Below, piece by piece: positions 52,047 through 61,142 of a stretch of 64,000 nucleotides of DNA. The notes beneath the pieces are model-generated. The model ran no database searches. It saw nothing but the letters and a program-made list of their open reading frames with translations, and was not told where the DNA came from. The position numbers and the translations under genes were made by a program. Origin of the DNA: Nocardiopsis sp. FIRDI 009 (GTDB taxonomy: Bacteria; Actinomycetota; Actinomycetes; Streptosporangiales; Streptosporangiaceae); assembly GCF_003386285.1 (NCBI RefSeq), contig NZ_QPNC01000008.1, positions 1-64,000 on the forward strand, written 5' to 3'. The first letter of the stretch is position 1. Each line of letters opens with the position of its first letter.

Positions 52047-54458
52047 GTGACGTCGAACGGGCAGCAGAGCGGCACCCCCCTGCGTGCGGGGGACCCACGC
52101 GAACTCGATGGCTACCGGATCGTCAGCCGGCTGGGCCGGGGCGGCATGGGAACCGTCTACCTCGCCCGCGACGCCTCGGACCGCCCGGTCGCCGTCAAAC
52201 TCATCCGCCCCGACCTCGCCGACGACGAGTCCTTCCGCCTCCGGTTCGCCCGCGAGGTCCAGGCCGCGCGACGCGTGGCCCGCTTCTCGACCGCGGGGGT
52301 GATCGACGCCCGTCTGGAGGGCGACCCGCTCTTCATCGTCTCGGAGTACGTCGCGGGCCCCAACCTGGACGAACAGGTCCGCGCGGACGGGCCGATGATC
52401 GGCGGCACCCTGGAGAGCCTCGCGCTGGGGGTCGCCGCCGCGCTCACCGCCATCCACGGCTCCGGGGTGATCCACCGCGACCTCAAACCCGCCAACGTCC
52501 TGCTGTCCACCGTCGGCCCCAAGGTGATCGACTTCGGCATCGCCCGCGCTCTGGACGGCACGGACGGCGGGGTGACCCGTTCCAGCGAGCTCATCGGCAC
52601 GCCCTCCTATCTGGCGCCCGAGCTGCTCGACGGGCACAGGGCGGGCCCGGAGGCCGACATCTTCGCCTGGGGCTGCCTGATCGCCTTCGCGGGGACGGGG
52701 ACCGCGCCCTTCGACGCGGCGACCGTCCCGGCCGTACTGCACAACATCACCTCCGCCCCGCCCCGGTTGGACGGCCTGGACCCGAGCCTGCACACCCTGG
52801 TCGCCGCCGCGCTCGACAAGACGCCCGAGAACCGTCCGACCGCCAAACAGATCCTCGCCCGACTGACCGGTCAGGAGGACCCCGGGGAGGCCGAGGTCCG
52901 GCGCACCATCAGCACCTCCTGGGCGCCGCCGAGCACGCCCCCGGTTCCGGGCGCGGCGCCCGACCGGGAGCCGCCGGAACCCGCGGGCGGGACGCCACCA
53001 CCGCACGCGAACGCGCCGGAGACGGCCACGTCCCAGGCTCCGCACTCCGTGACGGAGACCGTCCCCCACGACCGGGAGGGCGGGTCCGCGCACGCGGGCA
53101 CCGGCGGTTCCGACCGGCAGGAGGGGTTCCCCGGCGGCACGACTCCCCCGGGCACGACACCCCCGAGCGACCCCCACGGCGCGTACGGCGTGGACCCCAC
53201 GGCCCAGCTGCCCTGGACGCCCCCCGCCGCACAGGACCCGACTCAGACCCCGCCGACCCGGTTCCCGCCGCCCCACGGTCAGCCCCCGACGTACCCGCCC
53301 CCCGGCGCCCAGGTGCCCGCGCGCAGCGGTCAGCCGCCACACGTGCCCGGATCGGGTCCTCAGCACTCCGTGCACCAGGGCGGCCATCCCCTTTCCCAGG
53401 GGCCGGGCGCGGCCCCCGGGCACCAGGGGGCGTCCGGCGGCTACCCGCCCCCGGGCAACCACCTTCCCGGGCACACCCCCAGTGGAGGACAGCACGGGTT
53501 CGGCGCGCACCCCGGAGCGGGCGGCCCGGGTGGTCCCAGCGGTCCCGGCCAGCCGCCGCACGACCCGCGGGGGAACGGCGCGCCCCCGCCCCGGCGTGAG
53601 CCCCGACGCCGCAACGGCCGCCTCTGGGCCGTCGGGGGCGGCGCGCTCGCGCTCGTCGTGATCGCGGGCGTGGGCGGCTACGCCCTGCTGGCGGGTGGTG
53701 ACGCACCGCCGCAGAACACGGAGGAGATCTACGGGGAGAACTTCGCGATCGACCCGGACTGGAGCAACGGCGTCTACGACCCCGAGGACGAGAGGGACGA
53801 CGGGTACTGGGCGGACCGCGGCATGCTGCTCATGCTGGACCCCGAGGACCAGCCGAGTCGCGGGGAGGTCGCCCCCATCGACGCCGAGCTGCCCGATTCC
53901 GTCCTGGTCACGGCCACGGCACACGTGGTCGAGGGGCCCGGGCAGGCCATGTTCGGCGTACGCTGCTGGGACAACCGGGACCGACGGGGCGAGGGGCCGC
54001 GCAGCATGTACGAGGCCCTGCTGCGCCACGACGGGCAGCAGGCCGAGATCCGCCGGGTCATCATGGGCGGCGACGATCCCGTCACCGAGTCCCTGGACGA
54101 GACCTTCGACGTCCCCGGCTACGAGCCCTACCCCCTCTACGCCGACGGGCGCGGCGCGCAGGGCGCGGACGAGGCGGACCCGTACGACATCGGCCCGGAC
54201 GACCCCCTGGTCACCAACACCGTCATGTTCGCGTGCGAGTACTCCGACGAGGGCGACGAGGAGACCATGCGGCTGCGCATGTGGGTCAACGGGGAGCTCG
54301 CGGCCGAGGCGGTCGACGACGACCCGCTCCCGGACGACGCCGAGGAGCCCGAGGACCGGCACCGGGTGGGGGTCGTGCTCCGGGGCGGGTTCGGCAGCGC
54401 CCCGCTCGGGGTGCTCTACACGCACTTTTCCGTGCGCGAGATCCTCCCCGGGGGGTGA
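52047..54458 (+). CDS. Transmembrane Ser/Thr protein kinase (PknB type)
   Basis: An 803-residue receptor-like kinase. The kinase domain (~15-275) contains LGRGGMGTVYLAR (~26), VAVKLI (catalytic Lys, ~50), HRDLKPANVL (~142), DFGIAR (~163) and TPSYLAPELL. Residues ~285-520 are Pro/Gly-rich and low-complexity, forming a flexible link. One transmembrane helix (~527-549: LWAVGGGALALVVIAGVGGYALL) leads to an acidic extracellular domain of about 255 residues, without PASTA repeats. The ectodomain has two likely disulphide Cys (VRCWD, FACEYS). GTG 52047 has GAGGA nine nt upstream; ATG 52029 would add six residues. Confidence 0.92.
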   Translation: MTSNGQQSGTPLRAGDPRELDGYRIVSRLGRGGMGTVYLARDASDRPVAVKLIRPDLADDESFRLRFAREVQAARRVARFSTAGVIDARLEGDPLFIVSEYVAGPNLDEQVRADGPMIGGTLESLALGVAAALTAIHGSGVIHRDLKPANVLLSTVGPKVIDFGIARALDGTDGGVTRSSELIGTPSYLAPELLDGHRAGPEADIFAWGCLIAFAGTGTAPFDAATVPAVLHNITSAPPRLDGLDPSLHTLVAAALDKTPENRPTAKQILARLTGQEDPGEAEVRRTISTSWAPPSTPPVPGAAPDREPPEPAGGTPPPHANAPETATSQAPHSVTETVPHDREGGSAHAGTGGSDRQEGFPGGTTPPGTTPPSDPHGAYGVDPTAQLPWTPPAAQDPTQTPPTRFPPPHGQPPTYPPPGAQVPARSGQPPHVPGSGPQHSVHQGGHPLSQGPGAAPGHQGASGGYPPPGNHLPGHTPSGGQHGFGAHPGAGGPGGPSGPGQPPHDPRGNGAPPPRREPRRRNGRLWAVGGGALALVVIAGVGGYALLAGGDAPPQNTEEIYGENFAIDPDWSNGVYDPEDERDDGYWADRGMLLMLDPEDQPSRGEVAPIDAELPDSVLVTATAHVVEGPGQAMFGVRCWDNRDRRGEGPRSMYEALLRHDGQQAEIRRVIMGGDDPVTESLDETFDVPGYEPYPLYADGRGAQGADEADPYDIGPDDPLVTNTVMFACEYSDEGDEETMRLRMWVNGELAAEAVDDDPLPDDAEEPEDRHRVGVVLRGGFGSAPLGVLYTHFSVREILPGG

Positions 54459-54561
54459 CCGGGGCCCCGGTGCGCGACGGTGCCGTGCCGGACCGGTGCG
54501 CGACAGCGCCGGTTCCGGCTGACATGATGCGGGCAGTCGGACCCAGCGAAGGAGTGGACCA

Positions 54562-55527
54562 GTGCGCGCCATCGTCATCGAGGAACACGGCGGCCCGGAG
54601 GTACTGCGGCTGACCGAGACCGACGACCCCGAACCGGGACCGGGCGAGGTCCTGGTCGACGTGACCGCCCGCGGCGTCAACTTCATCGACGTCTACCAGC
54701 GCGAGGGCCGGTACGAGGTCCCCCTCCCCTTCGTCCCGGGGATGGAGGCGGCCGGTGTGGTCGCGGCCGTGGGCGAGGGGGTGCGCGACCTGTCCGTCGG
54801 CCAGCGGGTGGGATGGGCGATGTCCCCCGGCGGCTACGCGGACCGGGCGGTCGTCAGGGCCTCCCTCGCGGTGCCGCTCCCCGACGGGGTCTCCGGGGAG
54901 CAGGCCGCGGCGCTCCTCCTCCAGGGGCTCACCGCCCACTACCTCACACGCTCCGTGTACCCCGTGGCCGAGGGGGACACCGTCTTGGTGCACGCGGCCG
55001 CGGGCGGGACCGGCCTGCTCATCACCCAGCTGGCCAAGGAGCGGGGCGCGCGCGTGATCGGAACCGTGTCCACCGAGGAGAAGGAGCGGCTCGCCCGGGA
55101 GGCGGGCGCGGACGAGGTCATCCGCTACACCCGGACCCCGGTGGCGGACGCGGTGCGCGACCTCACCGATGGGCGGGGGGTCGCCGCGGTCTACGACGGG
55201 GTCGGACGGAGCACCTTCGACGCGAGCCTGGCCGCCCTGCGCCCGCGCGGCGTGCTGGCGTTGTTCGGCCAGTCCAGCGGGCCGGTGCCGCCCGTCGACC
55301 CGCTGCGGTTGACCCAGGCCGGGTCGGTGTACCTCACCCGGCCGTCCCTGGCCGCCTTCGTGGCCGAGCGGGAGGAGTTGCTGGAACGGGCACGCGACCT
55401 GTTCGGGCTGCTGGCGGCCGGGCGGCTCGACGTCCGGATCGGCGGGCGCTACCCCCTGGCCGAGGCGGGACGGGCCCAAAGCGACCTCGCCGCCCGGCGG
55501 ACCGCCGGGAAGCTCCTCCTGGTCTGA
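54562..55527 (+). CDS. NADPH:quinone oxidoreductase (zinc-independent MDR family)
   Basis: The 321-residue medium-chain dehydrogenase/reductase lacks the Cys/His zinc ligands of alcohol dehydrogenases. It shows NFIDVYQREGRYEVPLPFVPGMEAAG near the start and the NADPH-binding AAAGGTGLLITQLAKERGARVIGTVS (~148-173). Quinone oxidoreductases of this family reduce quinones by one or two electrons and aid oxidative stress defence. GTG 54562 has AAGGAG about 7 nt upstream. A very strong terminator follows. Confidence 0.92.
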   Translation: MRAIVIEEHGGPEVLRLTETDDPEPGPGEVLVDVTARGVNFIDVYQREGRYEVPLPFVPGMEAAGVVAAVGEGVRDLSVGQRVGWAMSPGGYADRAVVRASLAVPLPDGVSGEQAAALLLQGLTAHYLTRSVYPVAEGDTVLVHAAAGGTGLLITQLAKERGARVIGTVSTEEKERLAREAGADEVIRYTRTPVADAVRDLTDGRGVAAVYDGVGRSTFDASLAALRPRGVLALFGQSSGPVPPVDPLRLTQAGSVYLTRPSLAAFVAEREELLERARDLFGLLAAGRLDVRIGGRYPLAEAGRAQSDLAARRTAGKLLLV

Positions 55528-55531
55528 GTTC

Positions 55532-55574
55532 CGGGCCCCGGGGAGCCGAGGGCCTCCCGGCTCCCCGGGGCCCG
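55532..55574. terminator. 17-bp-stem terminator between qor-like and SPFH genes
   Basis: CGGGCCCCGGGGAGCCG (55532-55548) pairs perfectly with CGGCTCCCCGGGGCCCG (55558-55574). It follows the oxidoreductase stop by 4 bp and lies beyond the convergent SPFH gene, so it may work both ways. Confidence 0.75.
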
Positions 55575-55641
55575 CACGGTCCCGCGGGCTCACCGGTCCA
55601 CCGTCGACCGGTGTGGCTCCGGTCCCCGGCCCCCGGTGCGG

Positions 55642-56727
55642 TCAGGACTCCTCACGCGGGTTCGGCATCGCTCCCATGCGGGCGCCCGCCCTGCGCACGT
55701 CGTCGCGCGCGTCGGCCACCGCGCGCTCGGCCGCCTCGGCGGCCTCCACCGCAGCCTGCTCCGACGACGACCGCTCCGACTCGTCCGCCGCCGTGATCCG
55801 CGCGGGGCCGGTCTCGCCGCCCTCCGTCGCCTTCTCCGTGGAGGGCACGGACGCGGCGGCCTCGCCCGAGAAGGCGTGGGTGACGTTCTTGATCGCCTCG
55901 GTCAGCTCGCCGGGGATGACCCAGAACGTGTTGCCCTCGCCCTGCGCCAGGTGCGGCAGGGTCTCCAGGTACTTGTAGGCGAGCAGCTTGGCGTCGGCGT
56001 CGTTGGCGTGCACGGCCTGGAAGACCCGCTCCACGGCCTTGGCCTCGCCGTCCGCGCGCAGGATGGCGGCCTGCTGGTCGCCCTGGGCCTCCAGGATGGC
56101 CTGCTGCCGGGCGCCCTCGGCCTTGAGGATCCGGGCCTGGCGCTCGCCCTCGGCGTGCAGGATGGCGGCGCGCTTGTCGCGGTCGGCCCGCATCTGCTTC
56201 TCCATCGCCTCCTTGATGGTGGGCGGCGGGTCGATCGCCTTGATCTCGACCCGGTTGACCCGGATCCCCCACTTGCCGGTGGTGTCGTCGAGGACACCGC
56301 GCAGACGGGTGTTGATCTCCTCCCGGGAGGTGAGCGTCCGCTCCAGGTCCATGGAACCGATCACGTTGCGCAGGGTGGTCACGGTGAGTTGGTCGATCGC
56401 CTGGAGGAAGTTGGCGACCTCGTAGGCCGCGGCCTTGGGCTGGGTGATCTGGTAGTAGAGGACGGTGTCGATGTTGACGACGAGGTTGTCCTCGGTGATC
56501 ACCGGTTGGGGTCGTGAGCTGAAGACGTGTTCACGGAGGTCGAACTTGGTGTTGACGCGGTCGACGCCCGGGATGATGAAGTTCAGCCCCGGGTTGAGCG
56601 TCCTGATGTAGCGGCCGAAGCGCTCGATGTTGTAGGCCCTCGCCTGCGGGACGATACGGATCGCCGACAGCGCGACGGCCACGAGGATGACCGCGAGGAT
56701 GACGAAGGGAATAGCCGGGTCGATCAT
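55642..56727 (-). CDS. SPFH-domain membrane protein (stomatin/QmcA type)
   Basis: A 361-residue protein with one N-terminal membrane helix (IPFVILAVILVAVALSAI), then a stomatin-type SPFH domain (~24-180: VPQARAYNIERFGRYIRTLNPGLNFIIP, QPKAAAYEVANFLQAIDQLT). A long coiled-coil with repeated AEGERQARILKAEGARQQAIL elements (~185-260) follows. The last ~70 residues are acidic and Ala-rich. SPFH proteins form large oligomeric cages that organise membranes. The next gene upstream on the same strand encodes NfeD, the usual partner. The ATG is at 56727. Confidence 0.93.
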   Translation of the reverse strand: MIDPAIPFVILAVILVAVALSAIRIVPQARAYNIERFGRYIRTLNPGLNFIIPGVDRVNTKFDLREHVFSSRPQPVITEDNLVVNIDTVLYYQITQPKAAAYEVANFLQAIDQLTVTTLRNVIGSMDLERTLTSREEINTRLRGVLDDTTGKWGIRVNRVEIKAIDPPPTIKEAMEKQMRADRDKRAAILHAEGERQARILKAEGARQQAILEAQGDQQAAILRADGEAKAVERVFQAVHANDADAKLLAYKYLETLPHLAQGEGNTFWVIPGELTEAIKNVTHAFSGEAAASVPSTEKATEGGETGPARITAADESERSSSEQAAVEAAEAAERAVADARDDVRRAGARMGAMPNPREES

Positions 56728-56800
56728 GTCCGCACCTGACCTTGGGGTCGTGGCTGTGGATCGGGACTGTGCAAAACTGCGGTGCCCGTCGCCGCCTGGC

Positions 56801-57241
56801 TCAGGGCAGGGCCTCCCGGGGGTAGACCACGGCGGTGGCGCCGTCGATCTCCATGACGTCGACGTGCGTGCCGACCGGGATCACCAGGTCCTCGTCGATA
56901 CACCGTGCCGACCACTCCTCTCCGGAGAGCTTGATCAGCCCGTGGTCCCCGTCGACCTCCCGGAGGACGACCCCGGAGCGCCCCACCAGGGCGGCGGCGC
57001 CCGAACGCGCGTCGGGTCCGCGGGTCATCTGCCGCTGCATGATCGGGCGGACCAGGACGAGACCTGCGGTGGCGGTCGCGGCGAACCCGATGATCTGCAC
57101 GGCCACGGGCAGTCCGATCGCGCCCAGGAGCGCGGCGACGAGCGCCGCGACGGCGACGAGCCCCAGCACGAAGGTCAGGGTGAAGGCCTCGGCGACTCCG
57201 AGGGCGACAGCGAGGATCATCCAGATCAGCCAGTCGGGCAT
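56801..57241 (-). CDS. nfeD: NfeD-family membrane protein, partner of the SPFH protein
   Basis: The 146-residue protein has an N-terminal helix cluster (MPDWLIWMILAVALGVAEAF, then FVLGLVAVAALVAALLGAI and VAVQIIGFAATATAGLVLV) and a C-terminal OB-fold domain (~85-146: LVGRSGVVLREVDGDHGLIKLSGEEWSARC). This is the short NfeD form without the ClpP-like protease domain. It is transcribed with the SPFH gene (73 bp apart), the common two-gene module thought to regulate membrane microdomains. ATG 57241 begins the first helix. Confidence 0.92.
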   Translation of the reverse strand: MPDWLIWMILAVALGVAEAFTLTFVLGLVAVAALVAALLGAIGLPVAVQIIGFAATATAGLVLVRPIMQRQMTRGPDARSGAAALVGRSGVVLREVDGDHGLIKLSGEEWSARCIDEDLVIPVGTHVDVMEIDGATAVVYPREALP

Positions 57242-57423
57242 GTTCTGCGGCCCTCCCGCGACGTATCGGGTAATCCTTAAGCTACCCACACGAGCCGGAC
57301 GAAGCACGCGATTCGCCGGAGTGATCGGCGGCGTGGCCGTCGACGCGGCACGGACGCGGTCCGCGGCGGCTCCCGTGGGAACCGTCGCGGACCGCGGGTG
57401 GAGCGACCGGTCGGCCGGAGGCG

Positions 57424-60324
57424 CTACCTGCCGCCGGAGAACTGGTAGACCATCTGGTAGGTCGGCCGGTTCTGCCAGGCGACCGGCCACATACCGATCC
57501 CGCCGACCGCCTGGTGGACCACCGTGTCGGCGCACAGCTGGTCACCGGCGGAGCAGGGCCCGCCGCCCGGGTAGACCTCCTCGTCGGGGACGGCCGCCGC
57601 CTCCGCCAGGGTGTCGAGCAGGACCGTGCGGCAGGTGTCGAGGTCTCCCCCGCCGCAGTAGGTCTCGCCCAGGGGGCCCCGGACCTCGTCGCCGAGCACG
57701 GCGCGCAGGTCCTTGTCGACGTAGGACCACCAGCCGTACTGGAAGGCCGAGCCGACGTGGCCGTTGCCGGAGGGCGACTCGTCCACGCTGGCGGCGCGGG
57801 TCAGCTCGGTGTACAGATCCGCGCCGAGCCCCGGTTCGAACTGCCCCCGGACCAGGCGGGGCCACCAGGCGTCGAGCACGCGGATGGCGTCGGCGTGCTC
57901 GTAGTATCCGGCGTCCCGCCGGGGTTCGCGCCGCAGGGAGCCGGACTCGTGCCAGGCGCGCAGCTCCTCGACCGTGGCGGCCAGTTCGGGGTCGTCGACC
58001 CCGGCGGCGTCGATGACCTCCAGGAGCAGCGGCAGGACCTCCTGGGCCCGCAGGTCGGCGACCCCGGCCTCCATCATCACCCGGGTGAGGGAGGCGGTGG
58101 TGAACCGGTGGCCGCTCTCGACGAGCGCGGAGACACGGACGTCGAGGAGGTCGCCGCGGTGCACGGAGCCGGTGGACCACCCGGAGGTGTACCCCTGGGC
58201 GGGCTTGTTGTTCCAGTTGACGATGTAGTCCGGGTTGATCGCCTGGGGGTGGTCGGACAGCGGGTGGTAGTCGGCCGCGTTGGTCGCCGGGTCCCAGCCC
58301 GACCAGCCCGCGCCGGAGGAGGCGTCGATCGGCAGGTTGGGGTTGGTGCCCTCGGAACGGACCGGGTTGGCGCCGGAGTTGACGAAGGCGATGTCCTCGT
58401 CGTCGACGTAGTGCCAGTTGAAGGCGTAACCGATGTCGTAGGCGGCCTCGGTGAAGGTCTCCGCCGAGGTGATCTCGTCCGGGTCGTTGAACCGCTGGAA
58501 GCCGATGATGGAGTCGACCTCCCGCATGTAGGTGGAGCGCAGCGAGGTGAAGGCGACCGGGTCGCCGTCGACGGTGGCGAAGGACCGCACGAGGCCGTAC
58601 TCGGAGCGCAGGGAGGTGAGGGTGTACCCGCCCGCGGGGGTCTGGTCGGCGACGGTGGGCTCCCAGTCGTTGGAGACGCTGAGCTCCTCGAAGGGGACGC
58701 AGTCGCCGGCGCTGTCGACGTAGGCGCGGGAGTCGGTGGTCGGGGTGGATCCGTCGGTCTCGCAGAGGTCGACGGCGAAGGTGTCGGTGAGGTCCTGGCC
58801 CGCCGAGGTGGCGCTCCAGGCGTAGTCGACGCCCCGACCCATCTGGACGTAGAAGCTCACGCCCGCGAACGAGGCGCCCCGGGCGCTGATGCCGGGACCC
58901 TGGAGCTCCTGGAGCATGAGCAGCTGCGGGGAGAAGTAGCCGGTCTGGGGGCCCATGACGGCGACGGGGTTGCCGCTCTCGGTGTGCTCGCCGGAGACGA
59001 GCAGGGCGTTGGACATCCCGCGCGGATCCATGAAGCCGTCCGGCAGGACGCCCTCGTTGAAGACGCCCTCCAGGGGGTCCACGTCTCCGTCCTCGACCAT
59101 CTCCTCGACCCGTTCCCGCTGGGACCGGGGGAGGTCGTCGAGCGTGGGCGGGTCGGCGGCGTCCTCGGGTTCGACCTCCTCAGCCGGCGCCTCCGCCTGC
59201 GCGGCGAGCGGGGCGGCCGGATCGCCGGAGGACGCGGATCCGTACTCGTCGTGGACGATGTCGTAGTACTCGACGGAGCCGGGGTCGGGCACGACCTCGC
59301 CGACCGGGTCGTCGGGGGTGCCTGTGTAGGGGAACTCGCCGTCGACGCTGACCACGGCCTCGGGGTCGTTCTCCATCCGCCAGTCGGCGTAGAGTTCGGC
59401 GCCCGCCTCGGCGCCGTAGCGGTCCTGGAAGTTGGCGAGGACGATCGCGGAGCGGACCTCCCCGCCGCCGCCACCGCCGAAGATGCCGCCGACCATGGCG
59501 GCGATACCGACCACGTCGGCGGGGGTGAAGGGTTCGATCTCACCGGCGTTGGTGATGGCGTCCTTGTGCCCGGTCAGGACGTACTCGCCGGGGAAGTAGC
59601 GGCCCTGGTCGGACTCGCGGATGTAGGTGTTGACGCCGTCCAGGTAGGCGTCGACGTCCGCCAGCGCCTGACGGCCGCGCTCGCCGCTGGCCGCGACGCG
59701 GTCGATCTGGGCCTGCTTGTCCTCCTCGGTGTAGGGGGCGGTGCGCCACAGGTCCTGTTCGAGGGCGCGGTTGCCCGCGGCGCCGCCCGCGAAGGAGGTG
59801 AGTTCGCCGCGGCCGACCCTGCGCAGGACGTCCATGAGGAAGAGGCGGTCCTCGGCGGCGGCGTACCCCGCGCCGAACATGGTGCCCTCGCGGGTGGTGC
59901 CGGTGATGTGCGGGATGCCGTGGCTGGCGTCCCTGACGATGGTGACGTCCTCGCGGGGCCGGTACTCGCGGCCCACGTCGTCGGGGTCGACCCCGAAGGT
60001 GGAGTCGAGGAAGAAGTCGTCGAGTCCGTCCTCGGTGAGCCCGTCGTAGTGGTGGACGAGGTTGTCGTACATGTCCAGCTGGCTGGAGGAGTACGGGGGT
60101 CGGGTGCCGAAGAGCTGGTGGCCGAGGATCTCGGCGAGGGTCGCGCCGCCGTTCTGTCCGGGCGGCAGGATGTCGTGGCATCCCTCGGGCGCGCAGTAGT
60201 CCTGGAGGGGTCCGGGGTCGGCCGCGGCCGAGGTCGCGGGGAGTGTGCCGGCGGTCGCCGCCGTGACCGCGAGTGCGGCGCCCGCCGCACCGGCGCGCAG
60301 CCGTCCGCTGAGTCGGGGGAACAC
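57424..60324 (-). CDS. Secreted penicillin acylase family protein (S45, Ntn-hydrolase)
   Basis: A 966-residue exported Ntn-hydrolase that hydrolyses amide-linked acyl groups, such as acyl-homoserine lactones or cyclic lipopeptides. A signal peptide (AAGAALAVTAATAGTLPATSAAA) is followed by the alpha chain, which includes ASHGIPHITGTTREGTMFGAGYAAAEDRLFLMD (~112-144). The predicted autocatalytic cleavage site precedes the Ser of RGMSNALLVSG (~437); the beta chain has VAVMGPQTGYFSPQLLMLQE. A ~45-residue acidic linker (EAPAEEVEPEDAADPPTL) lies just before the cleavage point and is likely removed. The start is GTG 60324. It is monocistronic. Confidence 0.9.
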   Translation of the reverse strand: MFPRLSGRLRAGAAGAALAVTAATAGTLPATSAAADPGPLQDYCAPEGCHDILPPGQNGGATLAEILGHQLFGTRPPYSSSQLDMYDNLVHHYDGLTEDGLDDFFLDSTFGVDPDDVGREYRPREDVTIVRDASHGIPHITGTTREGTMFGAGYAAAEDRLFLMDVLRRVGRGELTSFAGGAAGNRALEQDLWRTAPYTEEDKQAQIDRVAASGERGRQALADVDAYLDGVNTYIRESDQGRYFPGEYVLTGHKDAITNAGEIEPFTPADVVGIAAMVGGIFGGGGGGEVRSAIVLANFQDRYGAEAGAELYADWRMENDPEAVVSVDGEFPYTGTPDDPVGEVVPDPGSVEYYDIVHDEYGSASSGDPAAPLAAQAEAPAEEVEPEDAADPPTLDDLPRSQRERVEEMVEDGDVDPLEGVFNEGVLPDGFMDPRGMSNALLVSGEHTESGNPVAVMGPQTGYFSPQLLMLQELQGPGISARGASFAGVSFYVQMGRGVDYAWSATSAGQDLTDTFAVDLCETDGSTPTTDSRAYVDSAGDCVPFEELSVSNDWEPTVADQTPAGGYTLTSLRSEYGLVRSFATVDGDPVAFTSLRSTYMREVDSIIGFQRFNDPDEITSAETFTEAAYDIGYAFNWHYVDDEDIAFVNSGANPVRSEGTNPNLPIDASSGAGWSGWDPATNAADYHPLSDHPQAINPDYIVNWNNKPAQGYTSGWSTGSVHRGDLLDVRVSALVESGHRFTTASLTRVMMEAGVADLRAQEVLPLLLEVIDAAGVDDPELAATVEELRAWHESGSLRREPRRDAGYYEHADAIRVLDAWWPRLVRGQFEPGLGADLYTELTRAASVDESPSGNGHVGSAFQYGWWSYVDKDLRAVLGDEVRGPLGETYCGGGDLDTCRTVLLDTLAEAAAVPDEEVYPGGGPCSAGDQLCADTVVHQAVGGIGMWPVAWQNRPTYQMVYQFSGGR

Positions 60325-60632
60325 GTACTGTCACCACCTGGGGGTCGGCGATGGGTCAGCGGAATGTTACGCACAGGTAATCTAATCGCGAAAGACTTTC
60401 ATGTTTTCCCCGCGAGGCGAACCCGATACCCCACATCTCGCGGGTTTGAAGTGATTCACGCCACAAGCAGCGCGAACCGTGAGGGCACGGTCCGCGGAGG
60501 CGCCGTCACCGCCGGTCGCGTGTGGCCACATCCGGCCACGCGTGCCGGTCCGCCGACGTCCCGACCGCGCACGGATCCCACCCGATGCCCGTTTCCTCCC
60601 GACGACCCCGGGGGCTCTGACACAATCGCGGC
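60325..60632. other. Divergent intergenic region with promoter-like segment
   Basis: A+T-rich sequence at 60,363-60,408 probably holds the acylase promoter. An inverted repeat, CCCGCGAG (60409-60416) with CTCGCGGG (60437-60444), lies beside it and could be an operator. No gene was found. Confidence 0.4.
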
Positions 60633-61142
60633 ATGAACCAGTACCCCAACCCCAACCCGGGCGACCCGTGGCAGCAGCCCGGCAACGAGCCCCCCGGCTG
60701 GGGGCTTCCCCCGGAGCAGCACATGGGCGGGGCGATCGAGCCCTACCAGGCGGGAACCGGCGGATACCAGCCTCCCGTGCCGCAGGTTCCCGACGAGGCC
60801 CCGCTGCTGACCATCGGGGACATCGCGATCACCCAGAACACGGTGGTCACGCCCGCCGGACGCTTCCCGATCAGGGGCACGGTGTGGACGGTCACCGACA
60901 TGAGCCGCACCGAGCGGAACACACCCACCTGGGCCGTCATCACCGCGATCCTGGTCTTCTGGTGGACGTGCCTGCTCGGCCTGCTCTTCCTCCTGGTCAA
61001 GGAGCAGAAGACGCACGGACACGTTCAGGTGACCGTCCAGGGCCACGGCACCTACCACGCCACACACGTCCCCGCCGTGTCCCCCGCCACGGCCCACCAG
61101 ATCAACGAGCAGGTCAACTACGTGCGCGGCCTCGCCGCCTGA
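60633..61142 (+). CDS. Small membrane protein of unknown function (169 aa)
   Basis: The product has a Pro/Gly/Gln-rich cytoplasmic N-terminus (~1-55), a beta-like region (LLTIGDIAITQNTVVTPAGRFPIRGTVWTVTDMS) and a central membrane segment (~108-128: TWAVITAILVFWWTCLLGLLFLLV) followed by a polar C-terminus (HGHVQVTVQGHGTYHATHV). This layout matches uncharacterised actinobacterial proteins with a short membrane hairpin. The ATG is at 60633, without a strong ribosome binding site. Its last 25 bp overlap the 3' end of cobD on the opposite strand. Confidence 0.75.
   Translation: MNQYPNPNPGDPWQQPGNEPPGWGLPPEQHMGGAIEPYQAGTGGYQPPVPQVPDEAPLLTIGDIAITQNTVVTPAGRFPIRGTVWTVTDMSRTERNTPTWAVITAILVFWWTCLLGLLFLLVKEQKTHGHVQVTVQGHGTYHATHVPAVSPATAHQINEQVNYVRGLAA

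Noticed and set aside
57514..60636. A 1040-codon open frame on the plus strand opposite the acylase gene
   Set aside because: It is antisense to an S45 acylase with intact motifs and has artefactual Val/Gly/Asp-rich composition.
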